Source of the DNA: Spartobacteria bacterium
Lineage (GTDB): Bacteria > Verrucomicrobiota > Verrucomicrobiia > Chthoniobacterales > Chthoniobacteraceae
Assembly: GCA_021324825.1 (NCBI GenBank)
Contig: JAJPII010000034.1
Span: forward strand, 1 to 62,584
DNA: 62,584 nucleotides
Direction of reading: 5' to 3'
Below, one piece after another: positions 34,769 to 43,549 of this stretch (positions are counted from its first letter, which is position 1; each line of letters starts with the position of its first letter). Position numbers and translations under genes: made by a program. The notes below the pieces were generated by a model. That model was given only the letters and a program-made list of their open reading frames with translations. It was not told where the DNA came from and did not search any database.

Positions 34769-35119
34769 CTACGCCAGAGCTGGCGGCGCGTGGAAAAGAA
34801 GACTGCGAAGCATTCTTGCGAGAAGAACCTTTGGCGGCCCCGTATCCAGCTCCGGCCTGTCCGCCGATTGTGCGATCCGGACGCGGATGGCGAAAGTCTC
34901 CGGCGTGAAATGGAAAAGCGCCGGAGTAAAAGCGGTTTGGCCGGGCGAGACCGCGTGCAGCGCCTTGCAGCAATCGGGCATGTCGTGGCGTGCGGCGGAA
35001 TGGCAGGCGGCGCAGTGCGCCTCCTTCGCCGCGAAGGCGCCCAGCAGGAGGCAGTGGTTGGAAGCGGCCAGCCATGCGAGCATCGCCAGGCACACCGGGA
35101 GCCGAAAGGCAGCCTTCAC
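34769..35119 (-). CDS. Small exported Cys/His-rich protein of a copper operon
   Basis: 116 residues from a GTG at 35119; longer in-frame starts add an unlikely N-terminus. A hydrophobic signal segment (VCLAMLAWLAASNHCLLLGA) is followed by a probable metal-binding stretch AHCAACHSAARHDMPDCCK with four cysteines (36, 39, 50, 51) and three histidines. The C-terminus ends LFHAPPALA. I associate small proteins of this pattern with copper-resistance operons; direct metal binding is inference. It is the first gene of the operon with the TolC-like and oxidase genes (78-base gap) and is divergent from 35238. Confidence 0.7.
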   Translation of the reverse strand: MKAAFRLPVCLAMLAWLAASNHCLLLGAFAAKEAHCAACHSAARHDMPDCCKALHAVSPGQTAFTPALFHFTPETFAIRVRIAQSADRPELDTGPPKVLLARMLRSLLFHAPPALA

Positions 35120-35237
35120 AATTCGTAATAGGGGGCGGCCGGAAGGAAATGTCAACAGGGGCTCGTCAAAAAAACGCCCCTCCACCCCGCCAAATGACCG
35201 CCCTGAAACGAATTGATAGGAAAGAAGTATCCAAATT

Positions 35238-35504
35238 ATGAAACTACTAACGAAAATCCTCCTGACGACCACGGCTTTTGCCGGTCTCTCCAGTACATTG
35301 GCTTTTGCCGACGACCAGCGCATCATGCTGTTTAACGGCCATGGCTCCTACAACCTCATTGCCACATGCCCCTCCGACACGCAGATGGTCGGCTTGTCGG
35401 TGGCCGACCGCTCGACGACGTGTTCGGAGTCGTGCGCCGGCTCGCCCGGGAATTACATGGTGACGTTGAGGGATAACGGGCATGGCCAGCAGGTCGTGCG
35501 CTAG
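35238..35504 (+). CDS. Small secreted protein with three cysteines
   Basis: 88 residues: a clean signal peptide (LLTTTAFAGLSSTLAFA) and a mature part of about 64 residues with C44, C62 and C66. A purine-rich GAAAGAAG lies about 11 bases before the ATG. No family is recognised. It is divergent from the copper operon, 118 bases away, so the two may share a regulatory region. Confidence 0.7.
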   Translation: MKLLTKILLTTTAFAGLSSTLAFADDQRIMLFNGHGSYNLIATCPSDTQMVGLSVADRSTTCSESCAGSPGNYMVTLRDNGHGQQVVR

Positions 35505-35528
35505 TTGGTAAAAGTTCGCCAGTTCTTG

Positions 35529-35574
35529 GTGGCGGGTTTTGCGCAAAACGCGTGAAATCCGCCACTGAAGTTTT
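35529..35574 (+). terminator. Possible terminator or regulatory palindrome
   Basis: A 7-base stem (35529-35535, GTGGCGG; 35559-35565, CCGCCAC) encloses the perfect 14-base palindrome GTTTTGCGCAAAAC (35536-35549). A TTTT follows at 35571. It lies 25 bases after the stop of the small secreted-protein gene. The internal palindrome could instead be an operator for the protease gene. Confidence 0.4.
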
Positions 35575-35651
35575 AGGCCCGGCCCCGTCTTTTCCAGAGT
35601 ATCCTTCATTGAGCGGGCAGCGTGGCCTGTATTGTGCTGGAGTGGGGCGGC

Positions 35652-36428
35652 GTGAATTTCCGCCCTCTCTGGATGCTGCTTGTCTTCCTCCTTCTCGGCG
35701 AAGGCGCCCGGGCGGATATTCCCTTTGAATTTCACGACGGCCTCGTCTGGGTGAAGGTGGAAACGCCGGGCCGCAGCTTTCACTTCGTCCTGGATTCCGG
35801 CGCCGGGTCGAGTCTGCTCAATCTCCAGACCGCGGCGGCTCTCGGATTGAAAATGGGCCGCGCTGTTTCGGTTTTGGGCGTCGGGTCGCGCGATGGCGCG
35901 CGGTACGTGGAAGGTTTTGAGGGGAAGCTGTGCGACGTGCCGCTGGGAAGTTCGATGCTTGTCATGGACTTGAGCGTTCCCAGCCGCGCCTGCGGCCGCA
36001 CGATTGACGGGCTGATAGGGGCGGATTTTTTTCGCGGACGCATCGTGGAAATCGACTTCAAAAAACGGCTTATCCGCCTGGTGGAACATTCCGAGGCGGA
36101 CGCCCCCGGGTCGCTGCGAATCATCGACAGGAACGGCGCTTTCTGCGTGCCGATAGAAGTGAACGGCGGCAAACCGGCGTGGGTCCGGCTGGATACCGGC
36201 TGCAATACCGCCCTGCAATTCGTCATCGATCGCCACGGCGCCGCCGGCTGTGCCGGGGCCGGCGAAGTGCGATTGGGCGCCGAGCGGCTGGACGGGGTCA
36301 AGATCGGCCTGCACCAGCGCGAGATTTTCCCGGGAGAATCGGGATTGCTCGGCACCGGCATCCTGTCGAAATTCAAAGTCACCATCGATCTCAAGGCCAA
36401 CCGGCTTCTTCTCGCATCCGCGTCGTAA
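35652..36428 (+). CDS. Exported retropepsin-like aspartyl protease with two active-site motifs
   Basis: 258 residues from GTG 35652; an upstream ATG-free extension is possible but less likely because the signal peptide (LWMLLVFLLLGEGARA) starts here. The first domain has V46-L-D48-S-G-A-G and the flap-like IDGLIGADFF. A second D181-T-G-C motif (WVRLDTGCNTALQF) with later GLLGTGIL suggests two retropepsin-like halves in one chain. Bacterial members of clan AA act as periplasmic proteases of unknown substrate. It is followed 25 bases later by the WcaF-like gene, though no functional link is evident. Confidence 0.8.
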   Translation: MNFRPLWMLLVFLLLGEGARADIPFEFHDGLVWVKVETPGRSFHFVLDSGAGSSLLNLQTAAALGLKMGRAVSVLGVGSRDGARYVEGFEGKLCDVPLGSSMLVMDLSVPSRACGRTIDGLIGADFFRGRIVEIDFKKRLIRLVEHSEADAPGSLRIIDRNGAFCVPIEVNGGKPAWVRLDTGCNTALQFVIDRHGAAGCAGAGEVRLGAERLDGVKIGLHQREIFPGESGLLGTGILSKFKVTIDLKANRLLLASAS

Positions 36429-36453
36429 ATATGGTAGGGTCTGTGAGACCCCG

Positions 36454-36996
36454 ATGGATCTCAGCAAATTCTCCTCCCGGGATTTCGACCGCGGCGTTTC
36501 CCTTCCCAAGGAGATTCTCTGGTTCATCGTCCGCCGGATATTTTTCCAGACGCCGACGCCGCTGCCTTCGGCGTGGCGCGCGGGATTGCTGCGGTTCTTT
36601 GGCGCGAAGATCGGGGCGGGCGCGGTCATCCGCTCGAATGTGAACATCAATTTCCCCTGGCGCCTCTCGATGGGCGATCACGTATGGATCGGGGAGGAAG
36701 TGTGCATCTTGAGCTTCGCGTCCGTCACCATAGAATCGAACGTATGCGTCTCGCAGCGGTCGTTTCTTTGCACGGGCACGCATAATTTTCACGTGCCGAC
36801 GTTCGATTTGCAGACCAAGCCGATAACCCTGCGCACGGGTTGCTGGGTGGCGGCGAAGTCCTTCATCGGACCCGGAGTCGAGGTGGGGGCGGGCAGCGTT
36901 CTCAGCGCGGGGAGCGTCGTCATGGAAAACGTGCCGCCGGGCGTGCTCGTCCGGGGAAACCCAGCCGTCATCATCCGCGAATTGAAGCCGGCGTAG
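36454..36996 (+). CDS. WcaF-family acetyltransferase
   Basis: 180 residues from ATG 36454. The chain has the left-handed beta-helix hexapeptide pattern (IGAGAVIRSNVNINFPW, then MGDHVWIGEEVCI and GPGVEVGAGSVLSAGSVV), and the catalytic-type histidine region LCTGTHNFH. The family, including WcaF of the colanic-acid cluster, O-acetylates sugars of exopolysaccharide precursors using acetyl-CoA. It is separated by 1 base from the glycosyltransferase gene, so the two are probably cotranscribed. Confidence 0.9.
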   Translation: MDLSKFSSRDFDRGVSLPKEILWFIVRRIFFQTPTPLPSAWRAGLLRFFGAKIGAGAVIRSNVNINFPWRLSMGDHVWIGEEVCILSFASVTIESNVCVSQRSFLCTGTHNFHVPTFDLQTKPITLRTGCWVAAKSFIGPGVEVGAGSVLSAGSVVMENVPPGVLVRGNPAVIIRELKPA

Positions 36997-36997
36997 C

Positions 36998-38068
36998 GTG
37001 CGCTTCCTGTTTCTCAATCAATACTTCCCGCCCGATGCGGCGCCGACGGGCATCCAGCTCGACGAACTGGCGGGCTATCTGCGGGAGCGGGGGCACGAGA
37101 CGCTCTTTGTTTCATCCGGACAGGAATATCGCGGCGCGAAAACGCGCTTCCGGCTTTGGCGCGAATTCAAGGCGCTCGGAACCATCTTTGCGAATGGCAT
37201 GCTCGGGCCGCGCCCCGACGTCGTCTTCTCCGCGAGTTCGCCGCCCTGCCTGCTCGTGGCGTCAACCGCCATTGCGCGGTGGCGCGGGGCGCGCTCCGTC
37301 CATTGGCTCATGGACATGTATCCCGAGCTTGCCGTGGCGCTGGGCGAGGTGAAGCCCGGTCCGGCCGCGCGGCTCATCCAATCGCTGATGGGGTGGGGAT
37401 ACCGCGGCGCCGCGCTGCTGGCGGGTCTCGATGACGACATGGCCGCGCGGCTGAAAACCGCTTACGGCGTGGCGTCGGAAACCATCCACCCCTGGGTTAG
37501 CGAGCCGATGCTCGCCGCGTCCGAAAGCGCGCGACGGCAACCGGAAGAACCGTGGACGTGGATATACTCTGGCAACCTCGGGCGGGCGCACGAGTGGGAA
37601 ACGCTTCTGCGCGCACAAGAGCTGGCGGAGCAGGCCGGCGCGCCGGTCCGGCTATTGTTCCAGGGGGGCGGCCCGTCGTGGGTTCCGGCGCAGGCGCGCG
37701 CGCGGGAGTTGAACCTGAGCCGCTGTGAATGGCGCGGATACGTCGAAGAAGCGGAATTGCCGCATTCGCTGCTGCGCTGCCACGCGGTCGTCGTGACGCA
37801 GAAGCCCGAGACGCAGGGCTATCTCTGGCCGAGCAAGCTCGCGCTGGCGATGAATCTCCCGCGCCCAATCCTCTGGGTCGGCCCGGTGGATGGAGCCATC
37901 GCGCGCAAGCTTCGAAGCGTGCCGGGGGCGGGCGTCTTCGCGCCCGGCCAGGCCGGGGAAATCGCCGCCTGGCTTCAAACCGCCGCCGCTTCCGCGCCCG
38001 CGATGGACGGCCGCGCCTACAGGAACGATGCGCTCCGCGCCTGGGCCGGGTTGTTGGAACGGTTGTAA
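36998..38068 (+). CDS. WcaI-like family 4 glycosyltransferase
   Basis: 356 residues from a GTG start. The N-terminal domain begins RFLFLNQYFPPDAAPTG, typical of WcaI/WbuB-type GT4 enzymes, followed by LADELAGYLRERGHE-like sequence. The C-terminal half has the donor-binding pattern YSGNLGRAHEWETLL and the loop ending VTQKPETQGYLWPSKLAL. It probably transfers a sugar from a nucleotide donor onto a lipid-linked exopolysaccharide intermediate at the cytoplasmic face. Pairing with a WcaF-like acetyltransferase resembles part of colanic-acid-type clusters, but no other polymer genes are near. Confidence 0.88.
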   Translation: MRFLFLNQYFPPDAAPTGIQLDELAGYLRERGHETLFVSSGQEYRGAKTRFRLWREFKALGTIFANGMLGPRPDVVFSASSPPCLLVASTAIARWRGARSVHWLMDMYPELAVALGEVKPGPAARLIQSLMGWGYRGAALLAGLDDDMAARLKTAYGVASETIHPWVSEPMLAASESARRQPEEPWTWIYSGNLGRAHEWETLLRAQELAEQAGAPVRLLFQGGGPSWVPAQARARELNLSRCEWRGYVEEAELPHSLLRCHAVVVTQKPETQGYLWPSKLALAMNLPRPILWVGPVDGAIARKLRSVPGAGVFAPGQAGEIAAWLQTAAASAPAMDGRAYRNDALRAWAGLLERL

Positions 38069-38089
38069 GCGTGTAGATTTCCAGCCGGG

Positions 38090-41000
38090 ATGGCTCTTTC
38101 CTCGGAGGCGGTTCACAGGCGGCTGCGCGCGGCGGCTTTGAAGTGCCGTTGGTCTCGCGGGGCGCGTTTCGCCCTGTCGGGCGCGACGGTTTCGCTCTTC
38201 TTCCTCATCGTCCTGGGATTGGGCGACGCGCGGTTCCATTTCGGCCCGGCGGGGCGGTGGATCGGTTTTTTCCTGACGTCTTCCAGCTTCGCGGCGGGGC
38301 TCGCTTTTGCCGTGCCCGCGTGGCTTTCGCCCATGTCGGAGGCGAGCGTGGCGCGTCGGATCGAAGCCGCTTCCGCGGGGTCGCGCAACGTCCTCATCCA
38401 GGCCGTGCAGTTTGACCGCGAGTTCTCCGGGGAGTCGCCCTTGCGGGCCGCGCTCTTCAACGAGATGCGCGATCCCTTTCCCGACGTGCGGTGGCGGGAT
38501 GTGTTCGATCTCGCGCTGTTGAAAAAGCTGGCGGCGGCGCTCGGCGCGGTCGTGTTTGCGCTGCTGCTCTGGGCGGTTTTGAAGCCCGCGTATTTCAGCA
38601 ACTCGGTCGCCCGCATTTTTCTTCCCGCCCGGAATATCGCGCCGCTGACCCGCACGCGCATCGCCGCTTTGTCGCCGGGTGACGCGAAAATCGTCCACGG
38701 CGGGGAATTGGACATCGCGGCGACGCTTGGCGGCGCGCTGCCGGAAGCCGCGTGGGTGCATTTTGAAGACGGCGGGAAGAGATTGATGGATCACGAAGCG
38801 GGCGGCGCGGAATTCACCTTCCGCCGGAAGGAGGTGATCGCCCCGCTGAGTTATTATATCGAGGCCGGCGATGCGCGTTCCGAGACGCACCGCGTGGAAG
38901 TCGCCTCGCGCACCGCGGTGCGGAGGCGCGGCGCCGAAATCACGCTCCCCGCCTACGCGGGAGGCGCGAAGAGCGAGTTGAAGGATTTTACCCGCGTTTC
39001 AAACGTGCCGCCGGGTTCGCGGCTCACATTGACGCTGGAGTTCAACAACCCGCTTGCGGAGTTTCACGCGGAGGAAGGCGCGGTTGAAAAAATCGATCCC
39101 ACGCGGTGGCGCATCCGTATGACGGTCATCGGTGACAGGACGATAAAAGCGGCGTATCGCGACGCGGCGGGGGTGACGGATACGGAGAGCATCCCCGTGA
39201 CCGTGGAGGCGGACCCGCCGCCGAAGATTATCGTGACCGAGCCGGTCGAAGGCCGCGAATTGTTCGCGACGCGCGAGGCGCTCTTTGGCGTCAAGTTTAC
39301 GTGCGCGGCCCGCTTCGGCCTCGGCTCCGTGGCGCTGTACCGGAGCACGGATGAAAAGCAGGACGCGCAACTTGTCCAGGAATGGAAAGAAGCCGCCGGA
39401 GCGAAGTCCTTTGCCGGACAGGCCGAGATTCCGCTGCGGAAATTCGCGGACGGAAATCGCGTGACGTTTTGCATCGTCGCGAAGGATCGAAATGACGTGA
39501 CCGGGCCGGGGATCACGATCTCAAGGCCGCTCGTGGTCGCCTTGCGCACGGGAGATGATTTAAAGAAGGAGGCGGAGAAGAAATCGGGAGAGCTGCAAGG
39601 CAGGCTGGAGGCGCTGCTGAAGTTGCAGGAGATGAATCTCACCGAAACTCAATCCTCGGCGGCTTTGGAACGGCAGACGCGGATTGGCGAGATCGGCGAT
39701 GAACTCGCCGTTTCCTCGGAAACGCTCTCGCCGGGGTTGCATCCGATATTGCAGGAACTCGCGGAGAACGAGATGCCCGCCGCCGTCGCCGCTTTGCGCA
39801 CGGCGCGCGCGGAGGAGGCGCTTGGGCTGGAAAAAGTCATCCTGACGCGGTTGCGGGGCTTTTCATCGACGGTCCAGGCGGACGGCCTGAAGGCGGAAAT
39901 CGAGGAGAGCATCGCCGGCGTCGAGAATCTGGCCCGGCGGCAGCGCGACATCCTTCGCGATACGGGAAAGGACCCGTCGCTCGCGGATCGCCAGGACGCC
40001 CTTGCCGACGCTTCCATCAATGTCAAAGCCAACCTCCAGCGCGACGCGCAAAACGCCTCCCTCGGCGACCAGGATTTTCGCGACCGCTTGAAGAAAGTCG
40101 TCGCTCTGTTCGGCGAATTCCGCATCTACGAACAGATGCTGGCCGCCGCGGAGAAGCTGCAAGGCAAGGCCTTCGCGGAGGCGGAGAACGCGGAGAAGGA
40201 CGTGCTGGCGAATCTTGGGAAGATGATCGACCTGCTGAACCGCTGGCAAGTCGCGCAAGCGGGGGAGAAAATCGATGAATTGAAAAAGCAGCTTCAGGGC
40301 TTGAAAGAGAAACTTGGGAAACTCGAGCAGACCCAGCGCGAGGTCGTGGAAAAGAGCAAGGAACTCGCGCACAAGGATCAGTTCCGCCCCGAAGACCAAG
40401 CGACGGCGAAGGAGATAAAGGAGACCAAGGATGAGATGGCGAAGGTTGTCGAAAAAATGCTGACCGACGCGCACGTCCTGCCGGAGTTGAACCTGGCAAA
40501 CCAGTTGCAGACCGAACTGACCAGCATCTACGAGGATGTCCTCCAGACCGACAAGGAAGCCGCCGCGGAGGGAAAGCTGAAGCCGTCGGAAATCGCCGTC
40601 CAGAAGGAAAACGGGATATTGGAGGCGATAGGAAAGGCGAAGCAGATCGCGGCGGACATGGAGATGTGGCTTCCCAACGCCAACGACACGAACAAATGGC
40701 TGCTCGAAAATTTCGACAAGAGCGAGATAAGCCAAATCCCCAATCTGCCGCTGCCCGACCAGTACGAAGATCTCGTCGGCAAACTGCTGGACGAGCAAAA
40801 AGGGCTGGATGAACAAGTGCGGGACGCCGCGTCCAATCAAGTGGTTCCCATGAACGGCGCGAACGGCTGGAACGTGGCGGACGGGCCGATGCCGGGATAC
40901 AGCGCGCAAGGAAAATCGGGCGACACCCGGCCCAAGAAGAACGAGCAGACGGGCCGTTCCAGCGGCGGCAGGGAAGGGGAGAGCGACGGCGAAATGTCCG

Positions 41001-41566
41001 GAGACACGGCGGATCGCCTGGAAGGAACGAAGCCGGACGTGCGCCGCACCAACGACCCGATGCAGCAAGGGCGGGTGGCCGACGACGGCGCGCCGAGCGA
41101 CGCCCGCGCGACCGGCGGCGGCAAGGCGAGCGGCGTCAGCCAGCGGGAAGGCATGGACGGCAACGCCCCGCTCCGGGCCTCGAACGCGCCGCGAATGGCC
41201 GCCAGGGACGCGCTTGCCGCGCAACAGGCCCTCCTTGCTCAAAAGACCTCGAGGATGGCGGCGGCGGCATCGCTCCTTTACCTGCGCGCGGATGCGTTGC
41301 CGGACACCGCCCGGCTCATGGAACAATCCGAAGCCGCGCTCAGGGAAGGGCGCATGGCGGATTTCGCGGGCTTGCATCGGCGGATCATCGCCCGTCTGAC
41401 GCAGGCGGAGGGCGAGGTCGCTTCGGGGCAGGTGGTGAGCCTTCCCCCCGCCGATTCCGCGCGCGCGGCGGAGAAGCGACTCCTCGGCGGGGAGGAAGGA
41501 GAAGCCCCCGCGGCTTACAAAGAAAAGGTGGCCGGCTACTACCGCTCGCTGCTCGACGGAAAATGA
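38090..41566 (+). CDS. Large membrane protein, DUF4175-like
   Basis: 1158 residues. Three membrane helices occupy the first 165 residues (RFALSGATVSLFFLIVLGLG; GFFLTSSSFAAGLAFAVPAW; LGAVVFALLLWAVLKPAYF). Beta-rich, Ig-like sequence runs from about 180 to 480 (AEITLPAYAGGAKSELKDF). A long Glu/Lys/Leu-rich region (about 485-900) is predicted to be coiled coil, followed by a Gly/Asp/Arg-rich disordered part and a helical end. The layout resembles DUF4175-type proteins, often near MoxR/DUF58 clusters; function is unknown. It overlaps the next gene by 4 bases (ATGA), so the two products probably work together. Confidence 0.75.
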   Translation: MALSSEAVHRRLRAAALKCRWSRGARFALSGATVSLFFLIVLGLGDARFHFGPAGRWIGFFLTSSSFAAGLAFAVPAWLSPMSEASVARRIEAASAGSRNVLIQAVQFDREFSGESPLRAALFNEMRDPFPDVRWRDVFDLALLKKLAAALGAVVFALLLWAVLKPAYFSNSVARIFLPARNIAPLTRTRIAALSPGDAKIVHGGELDIAATLGGALPEAAWVHFEDGGKRLMDHEAGGAEFTFRRKEVIAPLSYYIEAGDARSETHRVEVASRTAVRRRGAEITLPAYAGGAKSELKDFTRVSNVPPGSRLTLTLEFNNPLAEFHAEEGAVEKIDPTRWRIRMTVIGDRTIKAAYRDAAGVTDTESIPVTVEADPPPKIIVTEPVEGRELFATREALFGVKFTCAARFGLGSVALYRSTDEKQDAQLVQEWKEAAGAKSFAGQAEIPLRKFADGNRVTFCIVAKDRNDVTGPGITISRPLVVALRTGDDLKKEAEKKSGELQGRLEALLKLQEMNLTETQSSAALERQTRIGEIGDELAVSSETLSPGLHPILQELAENEMPAAVAALRTARAEEALGLEKVILTRLRGFSSTVQADGLKAEIEESIAGVENLARRQRDILRDTGKDPSLADRQDALADASINVKANLQRDAQNASLGDQDFRDRLKKVVALFGEFRIYEQMLAAAEKLQGKAFAEAENAEKDVLANLGKMIDLLNRWQVAQAGEKIDELKKQLQGLKEKLGKLEQTQREVVEKSKELAHKDQFRPEDQATAKEIKETKDEMAKVVEKMLTDAHVLPELNLANQLQTELTSIYEDVLQTDKEAAAEGKLKPSEIAVQKENGILEAIGKAKQIAADMEMWLPNANDTNKWLLENFDKSEISQIPNLPLPDQYEDLVGKLLDEQKGLDEQVRDAASNQVVPMNGANGWNVADGPMPGYSAQGKSGDTRPKKNEQTGRSSGGREGESDGEMSGDTADRLEGTKPDVRRTNDPMQQGRVADDGAPSDARATGGGKASGVSQREGMDGNAPLRASNAPRMAARDALAAQQALLAQKTSRMAAAASLLYLRADALPDTARLMEQSEAALREGRMADFAGLHRRIIARLTQAEGEVASGQVVSLPPADSARAAEKRLLGGEEGEAPAAYKEKVAGYYRSLLDGK

Positions 41567-43545
41567 TCCGGCGCGCGGCGCTCATCCTCTGCCTCGCCCT
41601 GGCCGTCGCGCGCGCGGAACCCGCGGCGTGGGCGGTGAAGGACGCGCGCTTCCGCGTTTCCATCCGCCTGAAGGAGGCGGCTCTCTTTCCCGATGCCGGC
41701 GTCGCCATCGAAGTTCCCGAGTTCGGCCAGACACGGCCGGACCTGGGAGACGTGGCGCTGGTTGGCGCGGATGGCAGGCTTGTCCCGATCGCTTTTCTCT
41801 GGCGCGGAGCGGGAGACCGCATCCTGCTGCTCGCCAAGGCGCTCGCGGCGGGCGAGGAGTATTTTCTCTATTTCGGCGGGAACCGGCAGGCCAGCCCGGC
41901 CTGGCAGCCGACGGTAAGCCTGCTCCTGGAAACGCGACGCCTCCCGCCGGGCGTCGGGTTCGACTCCTGGCCCATGCTGGAAGAAGGGTGGCGCCATGGG
42001 CGGGATGCGGACGGCGTCGGTTTCACCCAGGCGATCAAGCACGGCTCGAATCCCTTCGGCGAGAGCCTCGGCTTCATGAGCCATTACAGCGGCTATCTCC
42101 ATACGGCGGGGCTGAAGCGTCTCTTTCTCTACACGCTTTCCTCGGATGCGTCCTTTGTGCTGGTGGATGAAACTTTTGCATTCGGTTGGCCCGGCAGGCA
42201 TTCGCCCGACGCGAACGCGGAAACCGTGAGGGGAAAGGATGTTCCTTGTCCCAACGACTGGACGAAGATCGACTACTACCAGGCCAAGGACGGCGACGGG
42301 AATCCGCCCGCGATGGTGCTCGGCTGGCGCCGGGACGGAAAGCTGGAAGCCATACCGTCGCGGGAGTGGATGCATCCCGGCACGACCTCCGCGGGCACGA
42401 TCGAGGAAGCGCGCGGGCTGCCCGTCCCGCTTGTCTCGGTGAAAGTCCATTCGTACATCGGATACGGCGGCCACTGGTATTTCGACACGGAATGCTCGCT
42501 CCCGCCGGGCCAGACGGGGCAATGGGCTTTCGATGACGGCGCGACTTTTTCAGGCGCATCCTGCCGCCGGGTCATTCCCGGGCCGGAGCGCCGGATGGTA
42601 ACCGTGACGCTTTCGCGCGGAAACGACGGGGTGCGCCGCATCACTTTCCCCAACGATGTCCGCATGGCGAATGTCAACGACCCCGCCGACCCGGCATGGT
42701 ACGTCGGTTTGTTGAGGAATGAAACGCCTTCTCCGGTCAGCCCCTGCCTCGAGCGCGATTTTCTTTTCCTGCGCGATTTCGGCGACGCGGAAACCGCCGG
42801 ACGGTTCGCGGGCGCGTGGCTGCGGGAGAATATCAGCCCGAAAAAGCCGCTGTGGATCGACGCCGAAACGGCATGGCTCCGCTACGTGGCTGAAAGCGAC
42901 CCGCGGCGCGCGCTGGCTGAGTTGCACGGCCTCAGCCCCGAGACGCAGCGCGATTGCGCGGCGTGGCTCGACCCGCTGGAGATGGAGGCGCTCGTGTTTA
43001 ACGGCGGCTCTCCCGAGCGCATCAGGCAGATCTCGCTGAAAAATATCGGCACGCCCCTGGAGCGCATCGCGGACATCCGGCTGGGCGACCTGGAGCGTCT
43101 GGCGGGCGACTATGACAAGGCCGCCGCCCACTATCTCGCGCTCCAGATGAAAGAGGAAATCCGAAAACTGCCCGCCGAGGACCGCGCGTATTCGATGACC
43201 ATCTCCGGCATGCTGGAAAGCGGCGACCGGGGCGCCGCCGAGCGGAAGCTGGGGGAATGGGAGTTCCGGCATCCGTCTGCCAAGCTGGACACCGACTTCC
43301 TGCTCTTGCGCGCGCGGACGCTGATCCTCTTCGGCCGCTGGAAGGAAGCGCTCCAGGAACTCGATTCGTTCGAGAAGATGCAAGCCGACAGCCCTTACGA
43401 GATCGACGCGGAATTCTATCGCGCGCGCGTTCTGTTTGAAACGGGCCGCAAACCCGAGGCGCGCAAAATTTGGACGGATTTAGCGAAGAACTATCCCAGG
43501 AACGGGCTTGCGGGCGCGAGCAGGGAATGGGCGGCGAAGCCGTGA
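41563..43545 (+). CDS. Exported protein with DUF2341-like start and helical-repeat end
   Basis: 660 residues. A signal peptide (ALILCLALAVARA) precedes a beta-rich domain whose end AGEEYFLYFGGNRQASPAW resembles the close of DUF2341 domains. A middle region (PPGVGFDSWPMLEEGW, GYGGHWYFDTECSLPPGQ) looks like a second beta domain. The last about 240 residues are helical with TPR-like units (IRLGDLERLAGDYDKAAAHY). No catalytic motif is evident. Translation is coupled to the DUF4175-like gene by a 4-base overlap. It is convergent with, and 4 bases from, the permease gene. Confidence 0.75.
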   Translation: MIRRAALILCLALAVARAEPAAWAVKDARFRVSIRLKEAALFPDAGVAIEVPEFGQTRPDLGDVALVGADGRLVPIAFLWRGAGDRILLLAKALAAGEEYFLYFGGNRQASPAWQPTVSLLLETRRLPPGVGFDSWPMLEEGWRHGRDADGVGFTQAIKHGSNPFGESLGFMSHYSGYLHTAGLKRLFLYTLSSDASFVLVDETFAFGWPGRHSPDANAETVRGKDVPCPNDWTKIDYYQAKDGDGNPPAMVLGWRRDGKLEAIPSREWMHPGTTSAGTIEEARGLPVPLVSVKVHSYIGYGGHWYFDTECSLPPGQTGQWAFDDGATFSGASCRRVIPGPERRMVTVTLSRGNDGVRRITFPNDVRMANVNDPADPAWYVGLLRNETPSPVSPCLERDFLFLRDFGDAETAGRFAGAWLRENISPKKPLWIDAETAWLRYVAESDPRRALAELHGLSPETQRDCAAWLDPLEMEALVFNGGSPERIRQISLKNIGTPLERIADIRLGDLERLAGDYDKAAAHYLALQMKEEIRKLPAEDRAYSMTISGMLESGDRGAAERKLGEWEFRHPSAKLDTDFLLLRARTLILFGRWKEALQELDSFEKMQADSPYEIDAEFYRARVLFETGRKPEARKIWTDLAKNYPRNGLAGASREWAAKP

Positions 43546-43549
43546 CCCG

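Noticed and set aside
32076..35093. A 1005-codon minus-strand open frame covering the oxidase and the TolC gene
   Set aside because: Only the last 406 codons are coding-like and they begin with a Tat signal at 33296; the rest is an Arg/Pro-rich shadow frame of the TolC gene, which has a real lipoprotein signal and efflux motifs.
39863..41377. 504-codon minus-strand frame inside the DUF4175-like gene
   Set aside because: No conserved features; the plus-strand gene has membrane helices, coiled coil and start/stop coupling.
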